64,000 nucleotides of DNA, taken from Sphingobacteriales bacterium (GTDB lineage: Bacteria > Bacteroidota > Bacteroidia > Sphingobacteriales > Sphingobacteriaceae). Shown in pieces: positions 55,487 to 63,854 of this stretch; position 1 is the stretch's first letter; every line of letters begins with the position of its first letter. The notes under the pieces were generated by a model that saw nothing but the letters and a program-made list of their open reading frames with translations, did no database searches and had not been told where the DNA came from. Location: the NCBI GenBank assembly GCA_028288165.1, contig JAQBOG010000021.1, positions 90,615 through 154,614 of the forward strand, given 5' to 3'. The position numbers were made by a program, and so were the translations under genes.

Positions 55487-56686
55487 ATGAAGTCAGGCTT
55501 GATTAAGTACTTATTGGTTCTTATTACCCTTCTCCCAATATCTGTTTCCGGACGTACTAAAAGTCAGAATTTCAGTTTTGACTTTTTTGGTCATACTTTT
55601 AACTTTTCTCTAGATTCTTCATTAGTCATTAGCTACTCAGATTCACTTTCTGAAAGTTCAATTATAGATTTTTATAATACCGCTAACAAAGCTCAATATA
55701 CGCCATTGGCGAACGCTTTATTAAGCTATAAAGACAAGTATAATTTGAACGATTGGATCTACTATCAATTAATTAGAAAAACAGCGCAACAAATTAGTCC
55801 CAAAGCAGATAACTATAATCGGTATACTTTATACAAATGGTTTTTACTAACCAAATCGGGATATGATGCTAAGCTGGTGCTCGGTAAAAACCACTTATTC
55901 TTTTACGTAAAAAGTGATGATAACATAGCAGATATTCCTTTTTACGAAAGTGAATCTGGTCAACAATATGTGTGCTTAAATATTCATGATTATAAAAACA
56001 TACATATTGATAAAGAACAACTTTTTCCGGTAGAAATTAAGGTTGCTGGAGCTAACAAATCTTTTTCTTACAAAGTTACAAGGCTCCCTGATTTTAAGCC
56101 GGAAGATTATTCCGAAAAATCTATTGAGTTCAACTATAAGCAAAAAGTATATCACTTTAATGTTAAAGTAAATCCAAACATTTCAACAATTTTTGCGAAT
56201 TATCCAGGGGTCGATTTTGGAACCTATTTTAATATTCCATTAAGCAGGGAGACTTACAGTTCTTTAATTCCTTTGCTTAAAAGGAATATAAGTAAGATGA
56301 GTCAGAAAAAAGGTGTTGATTATTTAATGCGATTTACACGCTACTCTTTTCTTTATGAAAATGATGATGAGAATTTCGGGAAAGAAAAACATTTATTACC
56401 CGAACAAACACTTCTTTATGAGAAAAGCGACTGTGACGACCGGGCCGCTCTTTTTTTCTTTTTAGTGAAAGAAATTTATAATTTACCAATGATTGCCATG
56501 TTATATCCTACTCATATAACCATGGCTGTGCAATTTGACAAACCCATTGGCAATCCGATTTTATATAAAGGGAAAACTTACACTGTGTGTGAACCTACGC
56601 CCCAGATGAAGGATTTAAAAATCGGGCAAATATCAGCTAACTTAAAACAGCAACCATATAAGGTAGTATACCAATACGAACCATAA
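55487..56686 (+). CDS. Secreted transglutaminase-like protein
   Basis: 399 residues. Signal peptide (KSGLIKYLLVLITLLPISVS then GRTKS). The N-terminal 280 residues are beta-rich with repeated YF/NF patterns. The C-terminal part has a papain-like triad: Cys in YEKSDCDDRAALFFFLV near 317, His in YPTHITMAVQF near 346 and Glu or Asp in YTVCEPTPQMKD near 368. Such domains in Bacteroidota act outside the inner membrane as proteases or crosslinkers. Substrate unknown. A Pho-box-like site lies just upstream. Confidence 0.6.
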   Translation: MKSGLIKYLLVLITLLPISVSGRTKSQNFSFDFFGHTFNFSLDSSLVISYSDSLSESSIIDFYNTANKAQYTPLANALLSYKDKYNLNDWIYYQLIRKTAQQISPKADNYNRYTLYKWFLLTKSGYDAKLVLGKNHLFFYVKSDDNIADIPFYESESGQQYVCLNIHDYKNIHIDKEQLFPVEIKVAGANKSFSYKVTRLPDFKPEDYSEKSIEFNYKQKVYHFNVKVNPNISTIFANYPGVDFGTYFNIPLSRETYSSLIPLLKRNISKMSQKKGVDYLMRFTRYSFLYENDDENFGKEKHLLPEQTLLYEKSDCDDRAALFFFLVKEIYNLPMIAMLYPTHITMAVQFDKPIGNPILYKGKTYTVCEPTPQMKDLKIGQISANLKQQPYKVVYQYEP

Positions 56687-56721
56687 TGAGAAAAGCCCGC
56701 TTTTGGCTGGCTTTTCTCATT
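56685..56721. terminator. Bidirectional terminator between convergent genes
   Basis: AATGAGAAAAGCC (56685-56697) with GGCTTTTCTCATT (56709-56721), perfect 13 pairs. The first arm overlaps the stop codon of the + strand gene; the beta-helix lipoprotein gene ends 23 bases beyond. Confidence 0.75.
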
Positions 56722-56743
56722 ATATATTTTATAAAATTGTTAA

Positions 56744-58186
56744 TTATTTAACTTTTCCGGGTGCATCATACGGCATTGTTTGAGGATCAAAAACTGCCCA
56801 AGAAGCTGTCCAATCAGTTGTACCTACTGCGCCCCGGTATGTAACTTTTTCAAAGAAAGCATCAGCAACTTTGGCATTTGTAAATACTGCACCAGTTTCT
56901 GCAGCTGAACCAGCTTTAACAGTGAATACTGGCTTTCCAACTTTACCAGTGCTTGCTGCAATGATATCTGCTGAGTATTTAAATGGATCATTAACTAACG
57001 CATCAGCAAATTTTGTGGCATCAAATGTATTGCCTGCTCTTAGAGTGGTTTCGAAATCTACTTTATTTTCGCCCTTTACCTCATTTAATTTAATGTTTGA
57101 ACCATAAACAAGGTTATTTTGAAGAACAAGATTTCCAGCCAAGTAATTTGCTGAGGTAGATTTAGCAACTACAACTTTTGAATCATCAATATAAATCCCT
57201 TCTGAGTAACCTGAGAATATAGAATTTAAGATACTGATTGAAGAGTTTCTTCTGATTTGCGCTGCATGTTGGTAATTAGCGTTTATGCCACTAAGTGATG
57301 CTGACGACAATGGGCCTAATACTGTTACATTGCTAAAAACTGCGCTTGTTAATGGCAATTTCACTGAACCTGAACCATCATTGTCTGATTCAAAACCGTT
57401 GGATCCAGAAACGTCAGCAATAGTCAAATAGCGTTGTGACAATGCAAATTGCACTTTTCCTGAATATCCAAAATCGGTATCGAAATCATCGTCTACACCA
57501 CCAATAGCTAAAAGATGTTTACAATTAACGGTACCACCAAACCATTCGAATGAATCATCACCTGAACGAGTTACTTGTACGTAGTCAATTGTGGTTCCTG
57601 AACCAACAGAACCAAAAGTCAATCCATTAATTTCGTTATCAGGAGATAAAGGAACACCTGCATACTCAATACGAACATACTTTAATGTACCAGAATTATC
57701 AGCAGGATCAGTACCACCGAAAGACGCCTTACCTGAAGCATCGGTAGGAATACCTTCAATAGGTTGACTAGTTCCTTGATTATTTGGCGCTTTCCCTAAT
57801 AATATGATACCTCCCCAGTCACCTGATGAACGTGCACCCATTGGTTGATTCGAAGTAAATACAATTGGTTTATCAATTGTTCCTACTGCCTCTATTTTAC
57901 CGCCTCTATTAACTACAAGTGAAGCTTTTGTTGCTTTATCGCCTTTAATTAATGTACCAGCTTCAATTGTTAAGGTTGCTCCGCTAGTTATATTAATGAT
58001 ACCTTTTAATAAATATATCTTATCAGCCGTCCAAGTTGCGTTTGCTGTAATATCTGCTGATACATCTACTGTAGTACTTACCGGCGGTTGAACTATAGGA
58101 GGATTATCATCATTTACGCTGCTCTTTTTACAAGATGAACTTAGAATAATTGCGGCTAATGCTAATAAAATTGTTTGTTTTTTCAT
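56744..58186 (-). CDS. Beta-helix outer-membrane lipoprotein partner of the TonB receptor
   Basis: 480 residues. Lipoprotein signal with LSSSCKK, Cys at about 20, then a Pro/Thr linker. The mature part is a repetitive, Gly/Asn/Asp-rich beta-helix: WTADKIYLLKGIINITSGAT, GGKIEAVGTIDKPIVFTSNQ, GDWGGIILLGKAP, FEWFGGTVNCKHLLAIGGVD and YSEGIYIDDSKVVVAKSTSA. Surface or periplasmic binding of a ligand passed to the receptor at 58.3 kb is inferred from co-location. Own promoter with a Pho-box-like site upstream. Confidence 0.7.
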   Translation of the reverse strand: MKKQTILLALAAIILSSSCKKSSVNDDNPPIVQPPVSTTVDVSADITANATWTADKIYLLKGIINITSGATLTIEAGTLIKGDKATKASLVVNRGGKIEAVGTIDKPIVFTSNQPMGARSSGDWGGIILLGKAPNNQGTSQPIEGIPTDASGKASFGGTDPADNSGTLKYVRIEYAGVPLSPDNEINGLTFGSVGSGTTIDYVQVTRSGDDSFEWFGGTVNCKHLLAIGGVDDDFDTDFGYSGKVQFALSQRYLTIADVSGSNGFESDNDGSGSVKLPLTSAVFSNVTVLGPLSSASLSGINANYQHAAQIRRNSSISILNSIFSGYSEGIYIDDSKVVVAKSTSANYLAGNLVLQNNLVYGSNIKLNEVKGENKVDFETTLRAGNTFDATKFADALVNDPFKYSADIIAASTGKVGKPVFTVKAGSAAETGAVFTNAKVADAFFEKVTYRGAVGTTDWTASWAVFDPQTMPYDAPGKVK

Positions 58187-58211
58187 ATTGATTTTACTTT
58201 CTATTTTAGTA

Positions 58212-58241
58212 CAAAGGTAGATTTGGCAAATAACCTCAAAA
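58212..58241 (-). promoter_or_regulatory. Promoter of the beta-helix lipoprotein
   Basis: On the minus strand TTTTG (58241-58237), 17 bases, TACCTTTG (58219-58212), both Bacteroidota elements, 25 bases before the ATG. The spacer contains ATTTGCCAAATC, also seen in similar form (ATTTGCCTAAATC) beside the receptor promoter. Confidence 0.7.
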
Positions 58242-58270
58242 TGAATTATATATGAAGTTGATATGAAATC

Positions 58271-58288
58271 GCGTTAAGCTTATGTTAA
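58271..58288 (-). promoter_or_regulatory. Pho-box-like site 1
   Basis: Minus strand TTAACAT-AAGC-TTAACGC: two 7-base half sites separated by 4, the spacing of E. coli Pho boxes. It lies directly after the receptor stop, 51 bases upstream of the lipoprotein -7 box. Confidence 0.5.
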
Positions 58289-61084
58289 TTAAAATGAATA
58301 ATTGAATGATAGTGAGTAATTACTACCCGTTTTATAACGACTAATAGTTTCATCAGAAGAAGATGAAGAATATTTACCGTTTAGATCCCGATCGAAATAA
58401 AGTGTATTATTATTATTTAAGATATCGGTAGCATTGAACTTAACCTCCGCTTTTGATTTAAAGATTTTATATCCTAATTGAAAATCTAAAACATCACGTG
58501 GAGCCTCGTATATACTTGGGAACTGTTGCCCGCCAGCATTCGTAATTCTGCGACCAATACGATTGTATAATAAGTTTAAATTCAACTTATTATTTAATGC
58601 ACTATGCTGTAAACCAGCATTAATTACATAAGGTGATTGACCAACTAATGGGCGCTCTTTTTCAACAAGGTTGTCGATATCCGGATTTTTAACCTTTGAT
58701 TTTATCAGAGAAAAGTTCGTATAAAAGGTTGTGTTTTTAAGTGCTGCATTACTACCTAGAAATTGAAGGTTTCTTCTGTATTCTAATTCCAAACCGTATA
58801 CATTCGCTTGTTTAGAATTAAAATAGGAAATATCAGGCGTTGAATTTGCATCGGCAATGCTTGCTTCGATCGCGTTAGTAAATTTTTTATAAAATGTAGA
58901 AACTGTGAAAATTTGTCCTGCAGAAGGGAAAAATTCAAATCTCAGATCTCCATTATCAATTAATGAGCGCTTTAGAAGTGTATTACCTTGAACATTGGCA
59001 CCTCGCTCATAATCATAATAGGCAAATGGCGCTAATTCTCTAAACTCTGGTCTGGCTAATGTTCTAAAATAAGAAGCTCTCAAGTTTATTTTTTCTGTTA
59101 AACTGTAGATATAGTTTACCGATGGAAGTATATCTACATAGCTTTGAGAAACCAGGTTACTAGTTTTCGAAGTATTTAATTGCAGCTTAAATTGCTCAAC
59201 CCGTACACCATAAATGATTTTTGATTTCCCACCAATTTTGTTGTCCATCATCGCATACGCCGCATTCGATAGGGAATGAGCATTATACAAATCGCCATCA
59301 TTATTAATTTCTTCTAACTTATATCTGTTTTGATCGATCAGATCGCTGGCGAAAAGAGTTTCTATCGGACGGGTTCTTATTTCATTGAAAGATTCCGGAT
59401 CATTTAAGTCTTGTTGTAGCTCCATTCCTAAAAACCTCACATCAAAATTTCTTTTTCTGTAGTTGGAAGAAAGTCCCGCTTTGAAAGTAGCGCTGCTCCC
59501 CCACTTTACAGGTAAAGTATATGCAACATCTCCAGAGTAAACATTCTCATTTAGATATGAAAATAAACGAGTGTTTTCTTTACCTACGTTACTTACACTA
59601 GCATAAAATGAATTGGGAACATCTCTATCTGCTACGTTACGTTGATAATTAAGCTTGCGTTGATCTGGTTGATCATTTATAACATTAGCGATTCCTAGCG
59701 TCCATTTAATTTTAGAATTATTATCACCTAATTTATGATCGCCCTCTAAAGCTGTTTTGAATAGCGATTTTTGTAATAGATCAAACGCATAGAACTGTAT
59801 ATCACCACTTGTTTTATTGTTACCAGTTCTGTAGGTGTACTGATCATCCAGAGATCTATTGTATAAATTTTTTAGTGTAATCCGGTTGTTACCAAATGTG
59901 TAAGCGAAATTGGCTAGTGCGCCAACATTGGTTGAAAACTTGTACTGATCATCTTTGTAATCAAACACATGATATTGTCTTTGAATTCCGAGGTTTGAAT
60001 TTTGGGAGTTGCGGTATGTTAAAGAAAAAATGGTTCCGAAACGGTTATTTGTTTTACTAGATACTTTCACTCTTCCAAAGGTGAATTGATAATTTTGGTT
60101 TAGGAACGCATTGGATTGATTAACACTAAAATCTTGAGGTAAAGCTTTTAAAGACGCAATGTTATAGTTTGGACTTATTAAACCATTTATCACTCTCCTG
60201 GTAGAGGGGAAGTTATTAGGGATAGACCTTAACCCATTATCAAAACCTAAATAGTCAGAAGTATTTCTGTTCCCGCTCTGGAAGTTCTTAAAAGTTGATT
60301 GAGTGTTGTAACTATATCCTACTCCAAAAGACATAAAATTTTGTTCAGGAATATCCTTCGTTACAATTTGAACAGAACCGCCTGCAAAGTCACCGGCTAA
60401 ATCTGGTGTTGCTGTTTTGTTAATAACGATATTATCAATAAGATTTGAAGGAACAATGTCAAACGAGAAGGCTTTTCGGTTAGGTTCTGTACTTGGTAAT
60501 ACGCCGTTATCTAATGTGGCAGAGTTGTATCGGTCTGCCAACCCACGTACAACAACAAACTTATTATCTTGAATAGTAGTTCCACTTACGCGTTTTAAAA
60601 CCTCACTAGTATTCCTATCTGGAGATTTTTTAATCGCTTCGGAAGAAATACCATCGCTTACCCGGACACTATTTTTTTGCTTTGCATATAACCCGTTTAA
60701 ACTTTCCTGACGGGCAGACGCGGTAACCACTACTTCTTTAAGTTGTTGGCTACCAGCTTCATCCATTACCACATCGAGGTTCGTTATTTTTCCTGCAGAA
60801 ACTTCTACATCGGTAATGTTCTTTGAAGAATAACCTATATATGAAAAGGTAACAGAATACCGACCGGGATTTAGATTCGTTAAGTTATATCTCCCATCAA
60901 CATCCGTCGAGGCGCCAGTTGTAGTTCCCGCAATTCTAACACTCAATCCTATTAACGTTTCACCGGATTTTTTGTCGGTTACTTTACCAATAATTTTGCC
61001 TGTTTGCTGGCCGAATATATTTAGGGTTGTTAAGCTTAAGAATACTAGTAAGCTAATTTTGTATAGAGTAATTTTTCGATTCAC
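58289..61084 (-). CDS. TonB-dependent receptor with CarboxypepD_reg-like domain
   Basis: 931 residues from GTG. Signal peptide, then residues about 29-88 form the CarboxypepD_reg-like Ig domain (GKIIGKVTDKKSGETLIGLS, VDGRYNLTNLNPGRYSVTFS). Plug domain with VVVRGLADRYNSATLDNGVL, AFSFDIVPSNLIDNIVINKT and DLAGDFAGGSVQIVTKDIP near 175-250, then a 22-strand barrel ending in aromatic Phe-Ser-Phe. Energised import across the outer membrane by TonB/ExbBD. No SusD partner; the lipoprotein downstream takes that place. Pho-box-like site upstream suggests a phosphate-linked ligand, unproven. Confidence 0.9.
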   Translation of the reverse strand: MNRKITLYKISLLVFLSLTTLNIFGQQTGKIIGKVTDKKSGETLIGLSVRIAGTTTGASTDVDGRYNLTNLNPGRYSVTFSYIGYSSKNITDVEVSAGKITNLDVVMDEAGSQQLKEVVVTASARQESLNGLYAKQKNSVRVSDGISSEAIKKSPDRNTSEVLKRVSGTTIQDNKFVVVRGLADRYNSATLDNGVLPSTEPNRKAFSFDIVPSNLIDNIVINKTATPDLAGDFAGGSVQIVTKDIPEQNFMSFGVGYSYNTQSTFKNFQSGNRNTSDYLGFDNGLRSIPNNFPSTRRVINGLISPNYNIASLKALPQDFSVNQSNAFLNQNYQFTFGRVKVSSKTNNRFGTIFSLTYRNSQNSNLGIQRQYHVFDYKDDQYKFSTNVGALANFAYTFGNNRITLKNLYNRSLDDQYTYRTGNNKTSGDIQFYAFDLLQKSLFKTALEGDHKLGDNNSKIKWTLGIANVINDQPDQRKLNYQRNVADRDVPNSFYASVSNVGKENTRLFSYLNENVYSGDVAYTLPVKWGSSATFKAGLSSNYRKRNFDVRFLGMELQQDLNDPESFNEIRTRPIETLFASDLIDQNRYKLEEINNDGDLYNAHSLSNAAYAMMDNKIGGKSKIIYGVRVEQFKLQLNTSKTSNLVSQSYVDILPSVNYIYSLTEKINLRASYFRTLARPEFRELAPFAYYDYERGANVQGNTLLKRSLIDNGDLRFEFFPSAGQIFTVSTFYKKFTNAIEASIADANSTPDISYFNSKQANVYGLELEYRRNLQFLGSNAALKNTTFYTNFSLIKSKVKNPDIDNLVEKERPLVGQSPYVINAGLQHSALNNKLNLNLLYNRIGRRITNAGGQQFPSIYEAPRDVLDFQLGYKIFKSKAEVKFNATDILNNNNTLYFDRDLNGKYSSSSSDETISRYKTGSNYSLSFNYSF

Positions 61085-61112
61085 TTTGCCTATTTTGATT
61101 TAGGCAAATGTA
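61085..61112 (-). promoter_or_regulatory. Receptor promoter with palindrome
   Basis: TACATTTG on the minus strand (61112-61105) is a full -7 match. A perfect inverted repeat TTTGCCTA (61085-61092)/TAGGCAAA (61101-61108) overlaps it and runs to the start codon, so it could be an operator or mRNA hairpin. Confidence 0.5.
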
Positions 61113-61164
61113 TTACCGCAGTATTACCAGTCTGTTAGCTATTGATTAAATATAAGTAAGCGTT

Positions 61165-61182
61165 GTGTTAACTAAATATTAA
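61165..61182 (-). promoter_or_regulatory. Pho-box-like site 2
   Basis: Minus strand TTAATAT-TTAG-TTAACAC, 7-4-7 layout as sites 1 and 3, 52 bases upstream of the receptor -7 box. Confidence 0.5.
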
Positions 61183-61188
61183 CGGTTA

Positions 61189-61695
61189 TCAATAAGGTAT
61201 ACCAATTTTTTTATAGATGAAATGCAACAGCCAAACCGGGCCAATCAATAAAAATTTAATATCATCCAAAAACGATGGTTTTTTACCTTCAATCTTATGA
61301 CCTGCAAATTGACCAATCCAAGAGACAATAAATAACCCTAAACATATTTGCCACATCAGCGGCCAATTACTATTGGTATGCAATTTCTCGAGTGCTACAA
61401 TTAAGGCAGAGAAGCCAAAAATAACTAATAGCATTCCGTAAGAAAGTGTTGGAGATAACCTATAATAGAAATAAATTGAGAAAGTAATCACAAAAGAAGC
61501 CCAATTTATAAAGCCATTGTACTTACCCAAAAAAGCTAAATGCGGAAATGGAATTGCCCATATCAGGCCTAGTATGCTAAAAACGATTACTGGTACACAA
61601 ATCCAATGAATTAATTTATTACTTGGATTTTTATGGCTCTCTTCATACTTATCAAAATAAGCATCAATAGGTCTGATAGAAGTTTTTTTTGACAT
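61189..61695 (-). CDS. Mpo1-like (DUF962) membrane protein
   Basis: 168 residues. SIRPIDAYFDKYEESHKNPS at the N-terminus and NKLIHWICVPVIVFSILGLI next; four membrane helices, with conserved His residues (HKNP, HW, HK near 132). Homologous to yeast Mpo1, a 2-hydroxy fatty acid dioxygenase of alpha-oxidation that uses Fe2+. In bacteria the role is not settled. Between the receptor and rny, on its own. Confidence 0.8.
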   Translation of the reverse strand: MSKKTSIRPIDAYFDKYEESHKNPSNKLIHWICVPVIVFSILGLIWAIPFPHLAFLGKYNGFINWASFVITFSIYFYYRLSPTLSYGMLLVIFGFSALIVALEKLHTNSNWPLMWQICLGLFIVSWIGQFAGHKIEGKKPSFLDDIKFLLIGPVWLLHFIYKKIGIPY

Positions 61696-61725
61696 ACAAT
61701 GATGTTATGAAAATATAAAAATAAG

Positions 61726-61751
61726 AAAGGCGCTATAAATGTAGCGCCTTT
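61726..61751 (-). terminator. Terminator of rny
   Basis: AAAGGCGCTA (61726-61735) with TAGCGCCTTT (61742-61751), perfect 10 pairs, loop TAAATG; the minus-strand continuation is CTTATTTTTATATTTTC, T-rich. 21 bases after the rny stop. Confidence 0.8.
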
Positions 61752-61771
61752 ATATGTTAACTCAATGTTAC

Positions 61772-63325
61772 CTACTTCGCATAAGATACTGAACGAGTTT
61801 CTCTGATAACAGTTACTTTTATTTGACCAGGATAAATCATTTCAGTTTGGATACGATTTGAAATATCAGTTGCCAGTATTTCGGCGGCAGCATCACTTAT
61901 TCGCTCGCTTTCTACAACAACTCGCAGTTCTCTACCTGCTTGTATCGCGAAAGTTTTTTCAACTCCGGGATAAGAAAGTGCAAGCGATTCTAATTCTTTT
62001 AATCTTCTAATATAACTTTCTACAACTTCACGGCGTGCTCCTGGGCGTGCACCAGAAATTGCATCACAAGCCTGGATAATAGGAGAAATCATAGAAGTCA
62101 TTTCAATTTCATCATGATGGGCTCCTATGGCATTACAAACATCAGGATGCTCTTTATATTTTTCGGCAAGTTGCATACCTAAAATAGCGTGAGGCAATTC
62201 TGGATTATCATCCGGCACTTTACCAATGTCATGAAGCAAACCAGCACGTTTAGCCAATTTTACATTTAAGCCCAATTCTGCTGCCATGGTAGCACAGAAG
62301 TTTGCAACCTCACGAGAGTGTTGCAAAAGGTTCTGTCCGTAAGAAGACCGATAACGCATCCGGCCAACCATACGAATTAGCTCAGGGTGTAAACCGTGAA
62401 TCCCTAAATCAATAACAGTACGCTCGCCAATTTCAACGATTTCGTCTTCAATTTGTTTTTTAGTCTTAGCAACAACCTCTTCGATACGAGCCGGGTGGAT
62501 ACGGCCATCAGTGACCAAACGGTGTAGTGCCAAACGGGCAATTTCCCGACGAACCGGATCGAAGCCAGATAAAATAATTGCTTCTGGAGTGTCATCAACA
62601 ATAATTTCAATGCCAGTTGCCGCTTCTAGAGCACGAATATTCCTTCCTTCACGACCAATAACCCGACCTTTAATTTCGTCATTTTCAATGTTGAAAATGG
62701 AAACAGTATTCTCAATTGCACTCTCAGTAGCAGTACGTTGAATAGTTTGAATTACTACTTTTTTAGCCTCTTTACTAGCTGTTAATTTAGCCTCGTCAAC
62801 AATATCTTTAATTTGGATCATTGCTTTGCTACGAGCTTCTTCTCTTAAAGAATCTACCAATTGATTTTTTGCGTCTTCAGCCGAAAGCCCTGCAATTGCC
62901 TCTAATTGTTGAACATGTTGATTCTTAAGAGCATCAACTTCTTCTTGTTTTTTGATCGAAACTTCTATCTGCTTCTCAAGAGTCTTTTTGGTATTATCTA
63001 ATTCCTGCTCTTTACGGCTGACATTTTCGAGTTTAGAGTTTATTGACTGTTCTTTTTGTTTGATGGTGTTTTCTCTTTGGTTGAGTGTGTTGTTTTTGGC
63101 ATTAACTTCACTTTCATGTTCCGATTTCATTTGTAAAAACTTCTCTTTTGCTTCCAAAAGCTTGTTTTTCCTTAAAATCTCCGCGTTGTTTTCTGCATCT
63201 TTCAGAATTTTTTTAACTTTATTTTGAGCAGCTATTTCCTGCTTCTTCAAGAGGTTCCGGAGTAAAAATCTCCCGATCACAACCCCTACTGCGACCCCTA
63301 ATAAAATGTAAAGTATTTTGTCCAT
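61772..63325 (-). CDS. rny: Ribonuclease Y
   Basis: 517 residues. N-terminal membrane helix ([20 protein letters not shown]), long coiled coil (about 30-200), KH domain with [20 protein letters not shown] near 220, and HD domain with [14 protein letters not shown] and [12 protein letters not shown] near 355-385. Membrane-anchored endonuclease starting mRNA decay. Upstream lies a 6S-like RNA, so the mRNA probably starts after or through it. Confidence 0.96.
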   Translation of the reverse strand: MDKILYILLGVAVGVVIGRFLLRNLLKKQEIAAQNKVKKILKDAENNAEILRKNKLLEAKEKFLQMKSEHESEVNAKNNTLNQRENTIKQKEQSINSKLENVSRKEQELDNTKKTLEKQIEVSIKKQEEVDALKNQHVQQLEAIAGLSAEDAKNQLVDSLREEARSKAMIQIKDIVDEAKLTASKEAKKVVIQTIQRTATESAIENTVSIFNIENDEIKGRVIGREGRNIRALEAATGIEIIVDDTPEAIILSGFDPVRREIARLALHRLVTDGRIHPARIEEVVAKTKKQIEDEIVEIGERTVIDLGIHGLHPELIRMVGRMRYRSSYGQNLLQHSREVANFCATMAAELGLNVKLAKRAGLLHDIGKVPDDNPELPHAILGMQLAEKYKEHPDVCNAIGAHHDEIEMTSMISPIIQACDAISGARPGARREVVESYIRRLKELESLALSYPGVEKTFAIQAGRELRVVVESERISDAAAEILATDISNRIQTEMIYPGQIKVTVIRETRSVSYAK

Positions 63326-63337
63326 AATTAGTTAAAT

Positions 63338-63508
63338 AAAAAAACCGCAGTTAAAATTTAAGTTTCATGTACAGTAAAGCTTCATCAATCAGGATTAGAG
63401 TTTTGGTCATATCAAGTGCGCAATGCAAGTGATTACCTCGTTAACTCTTTTAATATTGAAGCGTTAAGCTTTTTACAATAGTGAAACCTAAAAATTCAAC
63501 TGCGGTTA
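63338..63508 (-). ncRNA. ssrS: 6S-like RNA (SsrS candidate)
   Basis: About 170 bases between rny and zapA. On the minus strand AACCGCAGTT (63507-63498) closes with AACTGCGGTT (63352-63343), a perfect 10-pair terminal stem whose 3' side runs into a T-run (63344-63338), an intrinsic terminator. Inside, TGAAAC/GTTTCA (63482-63487 with 63362-63367), AAGCTTTTTAC/GTAAAGCTT and AACTCT/AGAGTT give a rod with a central bulge, the shape of 6S RNA, which binds RNA polymerase. The zapA neighbour is a known 6S location in other phyla, and a Bacteroidota form (6S-Flavo) is in Rfam. Confidence 0.65.
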
Positions 63509-63542
63509 AATCTTCAGTGCTCTTAATTTACAAAGAACGATA

Positions 63543-63833
63543 TTACTTAGAGAAAAAATCTGATAATAATTGATTCAACTGACCTACCTTTTCTGATACA
63601 TCGGTATCTTCATTCATCACCTTTTTTTCAGTTTTCAATGCGGTTGTAGCATAATGCAACACACACATCGATAACAAATCCTGCTTATCTCGTACTGCAT
63701 AATTCTCCTGATATTCTTTGATCCGATCATTAATTAGCTTCGCAGCACGGCGTATAATTTCCTCTTCCTCCATGTTTACCTTTAATGGGTAAACTCTATC
63801 AGCAATATTTATTTTTATAGAGATTTCTCCCAT
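63543..63833 (-). CDS. zapA: Cell division protein ZapA
   Basis: About 96 residues from ATG 63833, giving MGEISIKINIADRVYPLKVN, the family N-terminus (five more residues if ATG 63848 is used). EEEIIRRAAKLINDRIKEYQ and the C-terminal coiled coil match ZapA, which bundles FtsZ at the division ring. Short spacing after the gene at 63855 suggests an operon. Confidence 0.92.
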   Translation of the reverse strand: MGEISIKINIADRVYPLKVNMEEEEIIRRAAKLINDRIKEYQENYAVRDKQDLLSMCVLHYATTALKTEKKVMNEDTDVSEKVGQLNQLLSDFFSK

Positions 63834-63854
63834 TTGAGCTTGTTTCACAGAGTA

